DNA of 64,000 nt from G963669295 sp963669295 (GTDB lineage: Bacteria > Bacteroidota > Bacteroidia > Flavobacteriales_D > CALLUQ01): contig OY769938.1 of assembly GCA_963669295.1 (NCBI GenBank), positions 5,642,001-5,706,000 of the forward strand, read 5' to 3'. Both the position numbers and the translations under genes were made by a program. Under the pieces are notes generated by a model that saw only the letters and a program-made list of their open reading frames with translations, did no database searches and had not been told where the DNA came from. This document shows, in pieces, positions 42,446-52,000 of this stretch. Each line of letters opens with the position of its first letter. Position 1 is the stretch's first letter.

Positions 42446-43906
42446 ATGAAATATATAGCAATCATATTGCTAACCATCCTTACTTCTATTGGCTTTGCGC
42501 AAGACACTGCGTATTACTTCATTCACGGTGGCATTGGCAACGAAACCCTTACCGACATAGACACTACCTTCGACGATGGCATTATTGTTATTGGTTCTAC
42601 CGGGAGTTTTGGCAGCGGCACCTCTGATGCCTACCTGGTGAAACTCGATAGTGACTGCAATTACGAATGGTCGAAAACCATTGGGAGCAGTAATGTAGAT
42701 TGGGGCACCTCCATTAAACCAACCTTAGACACCGGATTTGTATTTACCGGATATACCAACAGCTGGGGCAATGGTGGTTACGACATGTGGCTCGTAAAAA
42801 CCAACGCTGCTGGCGATACCCTTTGGACCCGTACTTATGGCGGCAACAGCTGGGAAATGGGCAACTCAGTAGCACGCGTTTATGATGGTGGCTATGTAAT
42901 TGCCGGATGGACCAACAGCTATGGCAATGGTGGGTCTGATGTATATGTGGTGCGCACCGATGCCAATGGCGATACCCTGTGGACCAATACCTATGGCGGC
43001 ACAAAAGACGATGTTGGACACTCCATTATACAAACTGCCGACAGCAACTTTGTAGTGACTGGTGGTACCAAAAGCTTTGGTCATGATAGCTCTGATGTAT
43101 ACCTCATCAAAATGGACGACATGGGCAATGTATTGTGGGATAGTACTTATGGCTACAACGGCTACGACATTGGTTATGCCGTTACCGAAACATACGATCA
43201 AGGGTATATGATTGCTGGTACTTCCGACAACTTCAACAACAACACCCTTAACATGTACGTGGTAAAAACAGACGTAAATGGAGTAGGTGAATACAAAAAA
43301 TCTGCTGGAGGGTTGGAAGATGCAGAAGGATATGATGTGATGCAACTCAGCGACAGCTCATTTGCCTTCTTAGGGTTTACCAAATCGTATGGTGCTGGAA
43401 AAGAAGATTTTTATGCCATGCACCTCGATAAATTTGGTGCATTCATCAATGCTCCAAGCTATGGAGATACAGAAGACGATGCGGGAATAGCCATTGCTGT
43501 AAAGCGCAATGGAGACCTTGTATATGGTGGTACTACCGACAGTTGGGGAGCTGGTTTCGACGATATCATCCTCATTAAAATCGATACCATGAGTACCAAC
43601 TACGATACAATACTCAGTTTTTCGAACGACCCGTTATTCGTGAACGAATTGGAAGAAGAAATTGGCCTTCAGGTATACCCCAACCCTTTTAGTGATTACA
43701 CCAATGTAGTGATTGATAGCGACTATAGTAAACTCGATCAATTGGTATTTGTTATGCGAGATATTTCGGGCAGAGAAGTACTTCAATACAATATTTCTGC
43801 TGCTCAAACGACTATCTATAGAGGAGACCTTCCTACTGGCATGTATCTTTATGAAATTCGTACCACAGAGGCTCCTATAGCTACAGGTAAATTAATTGTA
43901 AGATAA
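42446..43906 (+). CDS. T9SS type A secreted beta-propeller protein
   Basis: 486 residues. Signal peptide MKYIAIILLTILTSIGFA. At least seven ~50-residue blades share DxDGDTLWTxTYGG-like ends and DGGYVIAGWTNSYGNGG-like cores, for example MGNSVARVYDGGYVIAGWT and DVYLIKMDDMGNVLWDSTYG. The C-terminal ~80 residues are a type A sorting domain (GLQVYPNPFSDYTNVVIDSD, GREVLQYNIS, LPTGMYLYEIRT). It should be exported by T9SS to the surface. It is unrelated in detail to the 14-20 kb array. The gene starts 5 bp after kdsA and is followed 11 bp later by the YbjQ gene. Confidence 0.93.
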   Translation: MKYIAIILLTILTSIGFAQDTAYYFIHGGIGNETLTDIDTTFDDGIIVIGSTGSFGSGTSDAYLVKLDSDCNYEWSKTIGSSNVDWGTSIKPTLDTGFVFTGYTNSWGNGGYDMWLVKTNAAGDTLWTRTYGGNSWEMGNSVARVYDGGYVIAGWTNSYGNGGSDVYVVRTDANGDTLWTNTYGGTKDDVGHSIIQTADSNFVVTGGTKSFGHDSSDVYLIKMDDMGNVLWDSTYGYNGYDIGYAVTETYDQGYMIAGTSDNFNNNTLNMYVVKTDVNGVGEYKKSAGGLEDAEGYDVMQLSDSSFAFLGFTKSYGAGKEDFYAMHLDKFGAFINAPSYGDTEDDAGIAIAVKRNGDLVYGGTTDSWGAGFDDIILIKIDTMSTNYDTILSFSNDPLFVNELEEEIGLQVYPNPFSDYTNVVIDSDYSKLDQLVFVMRDISGREVLQYNISAAQTTIYRGDLPTGMYLYEIRTTEAPIATGKLIVR

Positions 43907-43917
43907 CTGAACACACC

Positions 43918-44232
43918 ATGATTGTTGTAACAACTGAGACTATTCCAGGACAAGAAATTGAAACTACATTAGGCATTGTAAGAGGCAGCACTGTACGTGC
44001 AAGAAATATAGGCCGCGACATATTTGCCGGGTTTAAAAACATTGTGGGTGGCGAAATCTCTGAATACACTAAGCTGTTGGCAGATGCACGTGAACAATCG
44101 ATGCAACGCATGATAGAAGATGCTCAACGTATGGGAGCCACTGGCGTGGTAAACCTTCGCTTTACCACTTCTCAAGTTATGCAAGGTGCTGCAGAAATTC
44201 TTGCCTACGGAACGGCAGTTCGTCTTAAGTAG
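43918..44232 (+). CDS. YbjQ/UPF0145 family protein (heavy-metal-binding domain)
   Basis: 104 residues covering the whole family: MIVVTTETIPGQEIETTLG, VRGSTVRARNIGRDIFAGFK, then VGGEISEYTKLLADAREQSM and the C-terminal AYGTAVRLK. The family is often called a heavy-metal-binding domain; its real function is not established, and a role in membrane-associated or stress responses has been suggested in other bacteria. It is cytoplasmic, with no signal. Two tiny membrane-protein genes follow 7 bp later. Confidence 0.9.
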   Translation: MIVVTTETIPGQEIETTLGIVRGSTVRARNIGRDIFAGFKNIVGGEISEYTKLLADAREQSMQRMIEDAQRMGATGVVNLRFTTSQVMQGAAEILAYGTAVRLK

Positions 44233-44239
44233 TTAATGT

Positions 44240-44374
44240 ATGGACCTGGTTCATATACTCGGTCAGTTCTTTCCTTTCATTGTTTATAGCGTTTGTGGAG
44301 GCATCATTGTTTTCCTCATCGTAAAACGAATAAACGATAAGAAGAAAGAAAACTTTGAACAACGCGATAACTAA
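44240..44374 (+). CDS. 44-residue single-TM membrane protein (micro-protein 1)
   Basis: ATG at 44240 and TAA at 44372-44374. Residues 6-28 form a hydrophobic helix (ILGQFFPFIVYSVCGGIIVF), then a charged tail KRINDKKKENFEQRDN. Eight bases after the YbjQ stop. The stop codon overlaps the ATG of the next small gene (TAATG). The tail matches that of the next micro-protein (KKxENFExRD), so the two are probably tandem paralogs or partners. Its very small size and its place in a run of close genes support a real gene, but function is unknown. Confidence 0.72.
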   Translation: MDLVHILGQFFPFIVYSVCGGIIVFLIVKRINDKKKENFEQRDN

Positions 44375-44517
44375 TGGAAACACCCATCATTCCTATATTA
44401 CTTACACTACTCATCGTTTTAGGAGTAGTAGGTGGCATCATAGCCATATTGGTTTATGTGATCGCCAATCGGGTGGAAGAAAAAAAACGCGAAAACTTCG
44501 AAAACCGCGACCACTAG
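44374..44517 (+). CDS. 47-residue single-TM membrane protein (micro-protein 2)
   Basis: ATG at 44374 (sharing the A of the preceding stop) to TAG at 44515-44517. Residues 5-30 form a hydrophobic helix (IIPILLTLLIVLGVVGGIIA) followed by VIANRVEEKKRENFENRDH, which repeats the KKxENFExRD tail of micro-protein 1. The two overlapping genes encode a matched pair of single-span proteins with acidic-basic cytoplasmic tails. The stop abuts the convergent PorE-like gene with no spacing. Confidence 0.72.
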   Translation: METPIIPILLTLLIVLGVVGGIIAILVYVIANRVEEKKRENFENRDH

Positions 44518-46455
44518 CTATTTTCCAACAACTTTGAATTCTGTACGCCTGTTTTCTGCACGTTCTTCAGGAGTAGCATTGTTAGGATGAATGGGTTGTG
44601 TTTCTCCATATCCTTTGTACGATAAGCGCTCTTTTGCAATGCCTGCATCTACCAGGAAATTGTATACCGCTCTAGCCCTGTTTTCAGAAAGTATTTGATT
44701 GTCTTCATCCTTACCCACGTTATCTGTATGTCCGCCCAACTCAATCTTTATGGAGGCATTGTAGCGCATGAACTCCGCCAGTTTTTTCAACTCGGGTTCC
44801 GACTCTTTCTTTAAATCGTACTTTCCAGAATCAAAAAACACATTGTCTAATCGCACTACCGTTCCGGTTTCGGTAATAGGAATTAAAGGAACGTCCATCA
44901 AAAAAGGATCTGTTTTTCCTCCCTCGCTATTCACGGTAAAGTTTTTAGAAAAGAACAAATAGTCGGGACGCGAAACATTTAAGGCGTAATCTCTGTTGGT
45001 TGGAATACTTACCAAAAACTCTCCAGATCGTGGGTTTGAGTATGATTCTACCACCACATCGCCAGTGGCCAGGTCAATCAATTCAAAGCGAGCCTCTAAC
45101 CTTTTCTTCGTATTGGCATCGTATACCAATCCTTTGGTAAAAGTTACCTTAATGGGTCTTGCTTCCTCATACAGCTCGAATCCATACAAATCTAACTTGC
45201 CCTCCCCTCCTTCTTTTTCAGAAGCAAAGTAAGCCATCTCTCCACTGGCCGAAACAATCAAACTCGATTGATCGCCAACGGTATTAATCGGATAACCCAA
45301 ATTCATAAGGCCTCCAAACTTACCATTGGCTCCTTTTCGAGCCAGGTAAATATCAGGCCCCCCCATTCCTTTGTGTCCACTTGAACTAAAATAAAGGGTA
45401 ATGTTATCTGGATGAATAAAAGGCGAAATATCGTTTTTAGAGGTATTGATCTCCTCCACATTTACAGGTGTTCCCCACGAGCCGTCTGCCTGTACCTCCG
45501 ACTTCCAGATGTCTGCTCCTCCTTTACCATTAGGACGCGTACTTGTAAAATAAAGCGTTCTTCCATCTGATGAGATTGAAGGCTGAGAATCCCATTGGCG
45601 GGAGTTGATTCGCCCTCCCATATTACGGGGCTTACTCCACTGGTCGCCTACTTTTACCGACATGTACAAGTCGCAACTTCCAAATCCGTCGGAGCGTTCA
45701 CATCCTGTAAAAATGAAAAACTGTCCATCAGGAGAGATGCACTGGGCGCCCTCATTGCCTCGTGTATTCAAAGGAGGCCCCATGTTCTTTGCTTTTCCCC
45801 ATTTTCCATCCACTTTTTCACTGATGTAAAAATCTTCTTCCAACGAATTCAATTTACCCGCAGTATTCGATTTACGTGGTTCCCTGCGCGTAATGATTAG
45901 TGTTTGCTCATCAGCAGTTAGTGTTGGAAGGTATTCTTCATCTTCAGTATTAATGTTGGGGCCAAGGTTAATAGGCTTAAAGGGTACAGGGTTTTTAACT
46001 GCTTCTTTAGCAAACTTAGCTGAAGCCAGCATTTCCTCTGCCATGGGTACCACCTTGGGATTTCTTCCAGGCACCTTTAAATAATCTTCCAGGTGCTTCA
46101 CTGCATCTTCATAATAGGCGTTATTGAACTCCAGCTTGGCCAGGTTGTAATGGGTTTCTGCGTAAAAAGTAGGATTGATGGCAATGGCCTTTTTCATCGA
46201 TGCAATGGCTTCATCGTGTGCTTTTAACTCTTCGTAAATGCCTGATAAAACAATGTGCGCCTCAATAAAATTGGGATCTGTTTTAATGGCCTGCATCAAG
46301 GCTTTCTTTGCATCGTTGTCTTTACGGGCATTGTAATGAATCAATGCCTTTTCGTAAAGCGATACGGCTTTCTTGTTGGTAGAAGTGTATTTTCCCGGTT
46401 GTGCCATGCACCAGGCAGAACACAATACAAATAAGATTAAGGTTATACTTCTCAT
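44518..46455 (-). CDS. PorE-like TPR-PD40-CRD-OmpA envelope protein
   Basis: 645 residues. Signal peptide about 1-18 (ITLILFVLCSAWCMAQ). Then TPR repeats at about 25-135 (ALIHYNARKDNDAKKALMQA, THYNLAKLEFNNAYYEDAVK), PD40 propeller repeats at about 165-420 (TEDEEYLPTLTADEQTLIIT, GNEGAQCISPDGQFFIFTG, SQPSISSDGRTLYFTST), a carboxypeptidase-regulatory-like beta domain at about 430-515 (KGLVYDANTKKRLEARFELI) and a C-terminal OmpA domain (VFFDSGKYDLKKESEPELKK, GHTDNVG, NRARAVYNFLVDAGIA). This domain order is that of PorE, which links the T9SS to peptidoglycan. It could equally be an accessory homolog. It starts 1 bp after the queE stop, in one operon with queE and the methyltransferase. Confidence 0.88.
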   Translation of the reverse strand: MRSITLILFVLCSAWCMAQPGKYTSTNKKAVSLYEKALIHYNARKDNDAKKALMQAIKTDPNFIEAHIVLSGIYEELKAHDEAIASMKKAIAINPTFYAETHYNLAKLEFNNAYYEDAVKHLEDYLKVPGRNPKVVPMAEEMLASAKFAKEAVKNPVPFKPINLGPNINTEDEEYLPTLTADEQTLIITRREPRKSNTAGKLNSLEEDFYISEKVDGKWGKAKNMGPPLNTRGNEGAQCISPDGQFFIFTGCERSDGFGSCDLYMSVKVGDQWSKPRNMGGRINSRQWDSQPSISSDGRTLYFTSTRPNGKGGADIWKSEVQADGSWGTPVNVEEINTSKNDISPFIHPDNITLYFSSSGHKGMGGPDIYLARKGANGKFGGLMNLGYPINTVGDQSSLIVSASGEMAYFASEKEGGEGKLDLYGFELYEEARPIKVTFTKGLVYDANTKKRLEARFELIDLATGDVVVESYSNPRSGEFLVSIPTNRDYALNVSRPDYLFFSKNFTVNSEGGKTDPFLMDVPLIPITETGTVVRLDNVFFDSGKYDLKKESEPELKKLAEFMRYNASIKIELGGHTDNVGKDEDNQILSENRARAVYNFLVDAGIAKERLSYKGYGETQPIHPNNATPEERAENRRTEFKVVGK

Positions 46456-46456
46456 A

Positions 46457-47098
46457 TCAAGGTATGTTCAGGTACTTATGTGTTTGCAATGAAATATTCC
46501 ATTGCGGGTTTTCCTTTACGTATGCTACTATTTGCGGATTCATTGTATCCGCCTTGCTCCATTCTGGTTGTAAATAAAGCTTACAATCACTTCGAACATT
46601 GTTGGCATGAGTTTCTGCCCATTCAAAGTCGTGTTTGTTGTAAACTACTACCTTCAACTCATTGGCCATCTGGTAAATGGCCGGGTTGGGCGCTTTAAAC
46701 TTCTTAGGAGAGTAGCAAATCCAATGCCAATCTCCGGTAACGGGGTAAGCTCCTGATGTTTCAATGGCTATTTCTACCCCTTGTTGCTGTAATGCTTTGG
46801 TGAGTGGTTCCAGGTTATACATTGCCGGCTCTCCACCTGTTATAACTACAAACCGGGTTTTTGATACATTTATTTCATCAACAATGGTTTTTATGGGCAC
46901 AATAGGATGTGCCATAGCGTCCCAACTCTCTTTTACATCACACCAATGACATCCAACATCGCAGCCTCCTAACCGAACAAAGTAAGCAGCTCTTCCGGTG
47001 TGGTGCCCCTCCCCTTGAATGGTATAAAAAGATTCCATTACAGGTAAGGCAAGACCTTGTTCAACATCAGAAGAATGAATAACAGAAGAATGGGTCAT
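46457..47098 (-). CDS. queE: 7-carboxy-7-deazaguanine synthase (radical SAM)
   Basis: 213 residues. MESFYTIQGEGHHTGRAAYF, then GGCDVGCHWCD gives the radical SAM CxxxCxxC motif, followed by FVVITGGEPAMYNLEPLT and a C-terminal LYLQPEWSKADT. QueE converts 6-carboxy-tetrahydropterin to 7-carboxy-7-deazaguanine with SAM and a 4Fe-4S cluster, in the queuosine and 7-deazapurine pathway. The other queuosine genes are not in the window. The start at 47098 is preceded by the methyltransferase stop at 47105; the N-terminal 20 residues before MESFY are unusual and a later start at the internal Met (near residue 21) is possible. Confidence 0.92.
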   Translation of the reverse strand: MTHSSVIHSSDVEQGLALPVMESFYTIQGEGHHTGRAAYFVRLGGCDVGCHWCDVKESWDAMAHPIVPIKTIVDEINVSKTRFVVITGGEPAMYNLEPLTKALQQQGVEIAIETSGAYPVTGDWHWICYSPKKFKAPNPAIYQMANELKVVVYNKHDFEWAETHANNVRSDCKLYLQPEWSKADTMNPQIVAYVKENPQWNISLQTHKYLNIP

Positions 47099-47104
47099 GT
47101 ACGG

Positions 47105-47656
47105 TTATGTCTTACACTTGTACACAAAAGCAGGTGGTACGTTAAGAGGAGTGAAATCTAGCTTTACCTCCGTAAACAATTTCTTGTAATTCTTATACTG
47201 GTTCAGCGAGTATTGGTACTGCACAAATGGAGCATCATTTTTAAGGCAGGTGGTCACCTCTGCCATAATTTTTTCAACTACTTCATCTGGAAGTATAGTA
47301 AACGGTAGTGATGAAATGATGCAATCTACTTTTTCAACATTTACCTCTTGTAAATGTGCTCTCATGCTCTCTGCCGAGTCGTTCACAACAATTAATCGTT
47401 CATCTTTCAAGTCCTCTAGTTTTGCACAAAACTCCTGGTTCAGTTCAAAAACCATTAACCGAGCATCTGGTCGCATTCGCTCCAAAATTGCCTCTGTAAT
47501 CTTTCCAGTGCCAGGCCCTAGTTCAACGATAAATAGTACCTCATCAAAATTGATGGGAGCCAACATCTTTTTAACCAAAAACTTGGAACTGGGAGTAACC
47601 GATCCTACCTTCTCTCCTTTCTTTAGGAACTCTTTTATGAATTGTCGCTTAGACAT
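47105..47656 (-). CDS. SAM-dependent methyltransferase (phospholipid N-methyltransferase-like)
   Basis: 183 residues from the ATG at 47656; an upstream in-frame start at 47731 adds 25 residues without a known counterpart. VGSVTPSSKFLVKKML and the SAM-binding VELGPGTGKITEAI motif are typical of class I methyltransferases of the rRNA adenine dimethylase/PmtA type. A motif IV-like CIISSLPFTILPDEVVEKI follows, as in phosphatidylethanolamine N-methyltransferases. The substrate is not certain. It is the first gene of a three-gene minus-strand operon with queE and the PorE-like gene. Confidence 0.85.
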   Translation of the reverse strand: MSKRQFIKEFLKKGEKVGSVTPSSKFLVKKMLAPINFDEVLFIVELGPGTGKITEAILERMRPDARLMVFELNQEFCAKLEDLKDERLIVVNDSAESMRAHLQEVNVEKVDCIISSLPFTILPDEVVEKIMAEVTTCLKNDAPFVQYQYSLNQYKNYKKLFTEVKLDFTPLNVPPAFVYKCKT

Positions 47657-48001
47657 GAAAGCACTCCTTGCTTGAAGCTGTAAATATAAGATTAATTGAA
47701 CGATCGCTAAGCGAAAAGAAAAAACCCACACAGCAAGGTTTAATAAAACCTCAATTATCCACGAATGGTGCTGCTAAATGAATTCGGTAATCCTCTTGTC
47801 TTCGAAAAGACTCTTACAAGTAAGATTGAGGCCCGCCCTAGCTCTTTTAAGCTTGTCACCAATTTTGTTAGTGTTAGGTTTTAAAAACAGGGACTGTGTG
47901 GGAATACTTTATCTAAATGAACGATGTTTCAATTGTTATGATGAAGGTACATAATTCCGGTTTAGCAACAAAACAATGTACTACAGAAATGTAAAACAAT
48001 C
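47657..48001. other. Intergenic gap with no supported gene
   Basis: 345 bp between the methyltransferase start and the Kir channel stop. It is AT-rich, contains only very short open frames and weak inverted repeats such as a CTTGT/ACAAG pair at about 47796-47821, and no tRNA-like fold or terminator that I can support. The methyltransferase promoter should lie in it. Confidence 0.6.
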
Positions 48002-48925
48002 TTAAAGGTCTACCTTTTCATAGGTATGAATATCATTGATATGCATTTCTACGTCGCCTTCCTCATTCGTTTTAAATGGGCGCACAAACTTTGCTCCCCA
48101 TACAATTTCGTTGTACAAATAAGAGTGACTGGCATATACTACCTGGCTAAAAGTTTCATCAAACCCTTTGATAAGAATCAATATTTCCGCATCCATGGTA
48201 CAAAGTTGCTCTTCTGTTTTTCCATACAAAGGACTGCTTTCATTGATGGAATGGACAATGGTCCAACTCAAAGGAAAAAACTTGATGTGATTCAACTCCA
48301 ACGGCAAGTCGTAATAACGTCTTCGAATACTTCCATCCGGCTCTTGCTCCGTAATCATTAACATCACGGTAGCATCCATTTCCAACATTACATTAGAGCG
48401 TTGGTTAATGATTCTGAAATGTAAGTTGTATTGATCGCCAGGAACAATTAGTGCTTTTTCGCTAAACATAATGCGTGCCGAAGGTTTGGAAAATCGCCCA
48501 TAAATAATTCCTGTAGCAAGGGCAAAACTCAACAACCCCATCATCGACTCAAACATAGCAATTAGGTTAACCCAAAACCCTTGTGGCGACATAGCACCAT
48601 AGCCCACAGTAGTAAATGTTTGTGTGCTAAAGAACAGTGCGTTAAAAAAATCTTCGCTAAATGTCCCTGCCTCAACGCCAGATAAGTGATCCACACCTAT
48701 AGCCACATAAATCAGTGCAAAAAGACAATTGATTGCTACATATACCGCGATTACAATGCCCAACAGCTTGAGCCATGAGATTGAAATCAGGCTTTGATAA
48801 ACATCACGTATGCTATCGATGGTGCCATAGCGTTTTACATTGAAGGTACCGTCTTTGTTAATAATTCGTTTCGTTCTCTTGAAATACCTTGCCCCTAAAC
48901 CAGGGTCGTTGGTTTGTTTAGCCAT
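48002..48925 (-). CDS. Inward-rectifier potassium channel (KirBac-type)
   Basis: 307 residues from the ATG at 48925; an upstream ATG at 48970 lies in the terminator region and adds 15 unlikely residues. Helix 1 at about 55-77 (WLKLLGIVIAVYVAINCLFA), pore helix and selectivity filter in FFSTQTFTTVGYGAMSPQGF, and helix 2 (MMGLLSFALATGIIYGRFSK). The C-terminal ~170 residues form the cytoplasmic immunoglobulin-like domain of Kir channels (ARIMFSEKALIVPG, NLHFRIINQRSNVMLEMDAT). It is a probable K+ channel. The gene is monocistronic, preceded upstream by the terminator of the next gene. Confidence 0.95.
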   Translation of the reverse strand: MAKQTNDPGLGARYFKRTKRIINKDGTFNVKRYGTIDSIRDVYQSLISISWLKLLGIVIAVYVAINCLFALIYVAIGVDHLSGVEAGTFSEDFFNALFFSTQTFTTVGYGAMSPQGFWVNLIAMFESMMGLLSFALATGIIYGRFSKPSARIMFSEKALIVPGDQYNLHFRIINQRSNVMLEMDATVMLMITEQEPDGSIRRRYYDLPLELNHIKFFPLSWTIVHSINESSPLYGKTEEQLCTMDAEILILIKGFDETFSQVVYASHSYLYNEIVWGAKFVRPFKTNEEGDVEMHINDIHTYEKVDL

Positions 48926-48946
48926 TGTGAATACGTTTTTCCCTGT

Positions 48947-48989
48947 AAAAATAGAAAAGGCCTCGCACATATAACGTACGAGGCCTTTT
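48947..48989 (-). terminator. Rho-independent terminator of the beta-helix protein gene
   Basis: An 11-bp perfect stem (48955-48965 with 48979-48989) followed on the minus strand by CTATTTTT. It lies 18 bp past the stop of the 49008-52199 gene and just upstream of the Kir start. Confidence 0.85.
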
Positions 48990-49007
48990 CTTGCTTAGCA
49001 AGAAGTA

Positions 49008-52000
49008 TTAAAATATTTCTATCCGCTCAACAATCGTTTGATCATTAGCAGTTATCCTCACTATGTAAACTCCCCTATTTACTTGATCCAATCGAATGGA
49101 TTCATTCACTTGCCCCGATCGTTTTCCGAGGTAAGTATGGTGTATTTCCTGTCCTAAGGTATTGATCACCGTAACTGATATTTCAGCACTTTCGTTGAGG
49201 TTCATGCTTATGTTAAACAAACCGCTATTGGGATTAGGGAAAATGCCAATCCCCCCTTCAAAAATGCTCTCCTCTACGCCAACGTCATACACGCTAATAG
49301 AACCAACTACAGTATCTGCCCCACACATATTGGTAACAATTAATGTAACTGCATACGTGCCCGCAGTATCATAAACATGAATAGGATCTTCATCAGATGA
49401 AGTGAAGCCATCTCCAAAATCCCAGAAATACGTATCTGAGTTTAAAGAGTTATTGTTAAAAATACCCGTTAAGAATGACACGTTAAAGGTAAATGACCCT
49501 ATAGGCCCATCAATAAAGGTAACGTCAATGCTTTCACTACCAGAACCACAACCATCAGAAATGGTAAGGTTATATGTCCCGCTAGTTGTAACATCAATAG
49601 ATGATGTTGTTTCAAACGTAGACCAGGTATAATTATCGGCCATCATATTACTGCTTAATGTAATGGTATCGCCAATGCACAGAAGTGTATCAGTAGCATC
49701 AATAAAATTGCTGTAGGTTAGGTTAGATGCATTTACAACAATGGTATCTGTAGCTGCTCCACATGCTCCAGCCACATCCACAAAATATACCCCAGGATTC
49801 ATTACATCCAAGGTGTTACTGGTATCACCAGTCGACCATATCACTACATCACTGGGCGATCCTGCCCAAAAGGTTAAAGTGTCGCCAGTGCAAATGGTTG
49901 TATCTGCTCCTAAGGTAAAGTTACCTATGGCTACAAATTCATCTGCCCCTATATCAGGTGTGTTGGCATCGCGTGCCTGCCCATCTATATCTTCAGTAAC
50001 TTGCATTACAGGCGTTCCTGCATTATCGAGCAATCCATTACACACATGCAAATCGTTTACACCATTGTAAATAGGGTTGGCTGAGATTGAATTACCATCA
50101 AAGCCAGTAGCTTGTTGCCAATCGCCCAAAAGATTTTGATCTGCACCATTGTAATAGGCAACAACAGGTCCTTGTGTATAAAGGTTATTGTGATCCATTT
50201 CAACAATGGTGTAGTTTGAGGCCAGGTAAACCGAGTACCCTTGTCCGAGCGTTGTGAAATTATTGTTCTTCACTATATTGGCTCCACCACTAGTGCCATA
50301 AAACGACCTGGAAACAGTACTTCCTGATTCCACTAAAACGCTATTATGTATTACATTTTGAAAACCGGTATTGGTAAAGTAAATGCCATATAGGGTGGTA
50401 GCACTTCCTGCATTCCCTACATGAATCATGTTGTTGGCGATCCACCCCATGTCGTTACCGTTTCCATCGCAATTGCCAAAATACATGCCATACACCAACA
50501 TGTTTGTAGAAGAGTTTATGGTGTTGTTCCAAACCTGCATACCATTGTCGCAGTAATAGAAATAATGTCCATACCCCGAACCTGTATAGGTTGAATTGGT
50601 GGTAAATGTATTATTATTGAATACTGGCGCATCTTGATAATACAACCTTGATCCATAATTGTATTGGTTCAAAAAATTATTGCCATCAAATACAGTTCCT
50701 TGTTCCAAATCTGCAGTACCATCACCATACCAGTATACGCCATAACTCCCCCCTTGAATGGTATTGTCGATAAAGGCGTTGTTATGATCTAAAGAATTTC
50801 CCGAATTAGAATAAATTACGGTGAGGTCGATGTTCGTACTCGTTGCATCACGTGCTTTTATTACACAATTGCTGAAAGTGTTGTTTTCTGCTCCACCTGT
50901 ATAAGTAAGGGCATGCCCATATGTGCTGCCTCCATTGTTTACAGTCATGTATTCGAAATGGAAGTAATCTCCTCCATCGAAAGCAATCACATAATTGTCG
51001 CCTGTACCAGAAGGCGAATAATCTATCACTACCATATTAGGATCCATGGATTGTCCTCTAAATGTAATGGTATTTACAGCACTGGCATTCATTACCTCTA
51101 AGAGTACTACTTGCTCCGAATATACCCCGTCTGTTACTTCGAAAATAACAGGACCGCAAAGCCCAAAAATGTAAAGGTCATCAATGGCATCAGTAAAGCT
51201 AAGGTAATCACCTCCACCTCCACCATCGATAACAAAGGTGCCTGACAGCCCTTCTTGTATGCCTGTATTAATGGTATCGTTACCAGCACCCGAACCCAAC
51301 TCAACATTGCCATTGGGTAAAGCTGTCCAAACTTTTAAATCATCGCCATTAACAATGGGATACGTACCTATGAAGATGTCTGTTTCCTGTTGCCCTGAGG
51401 CCACAGAACCAGTCCAGTTAAAGGTAGGCTGAACCTGTCCGTTTACCTCCCAATGAATTTCGGCACTGGTTAGGTTTTGGGTACCATAATTCTCAATCGT
51501 AACATATACTGATGAACCGAGGTTACAGGTAGGAAACGAAGGAGAGTCAATAGCCGCAATACCAGCATCATGTGGAATCAAATCATAAAAATAAAAATCA
51601 TCCACAGCCATGTCGCTGTAGTAATTACTACCAGTAATGCCCCTGAAACGAACAATGACGGTATCTCCCGACCAGGCACCTAAATTAACAGAAGAAAACT
51701 GCCATAGGTTATTGTCATCTGTCCAGGCAGGAACAATATCGTTGGACCAGGTAGTTCCTCCATCATTGCTAATGTCGATGTGGAGATTTCCCATCGTTTG
51801 ACCATACATGTGCCACCAAAATTCCATTTGCACGGCATTGGCATTCGATAAATCAATGGGTGGAGTATGTAGGTTTGCCGTCATGTTCGGAAACCCTGTT
51901 CCGCTGCAAGAGGCCTCAGTATAAAGGTATATGCCAGCTGTAGATCCTGTGGTGTGATCGAAGCTGGGACCAGTAGTTGTAGAGCCTGTAGCACCGTTAT

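Noticed and set aside
47657..48001. Possible small RNA or tRNA in the gap before the methyltransferase
   Set aside because: I could not find a cloverleaf, a strong terminator or a conserved motif; only weak inverted repeats are present.
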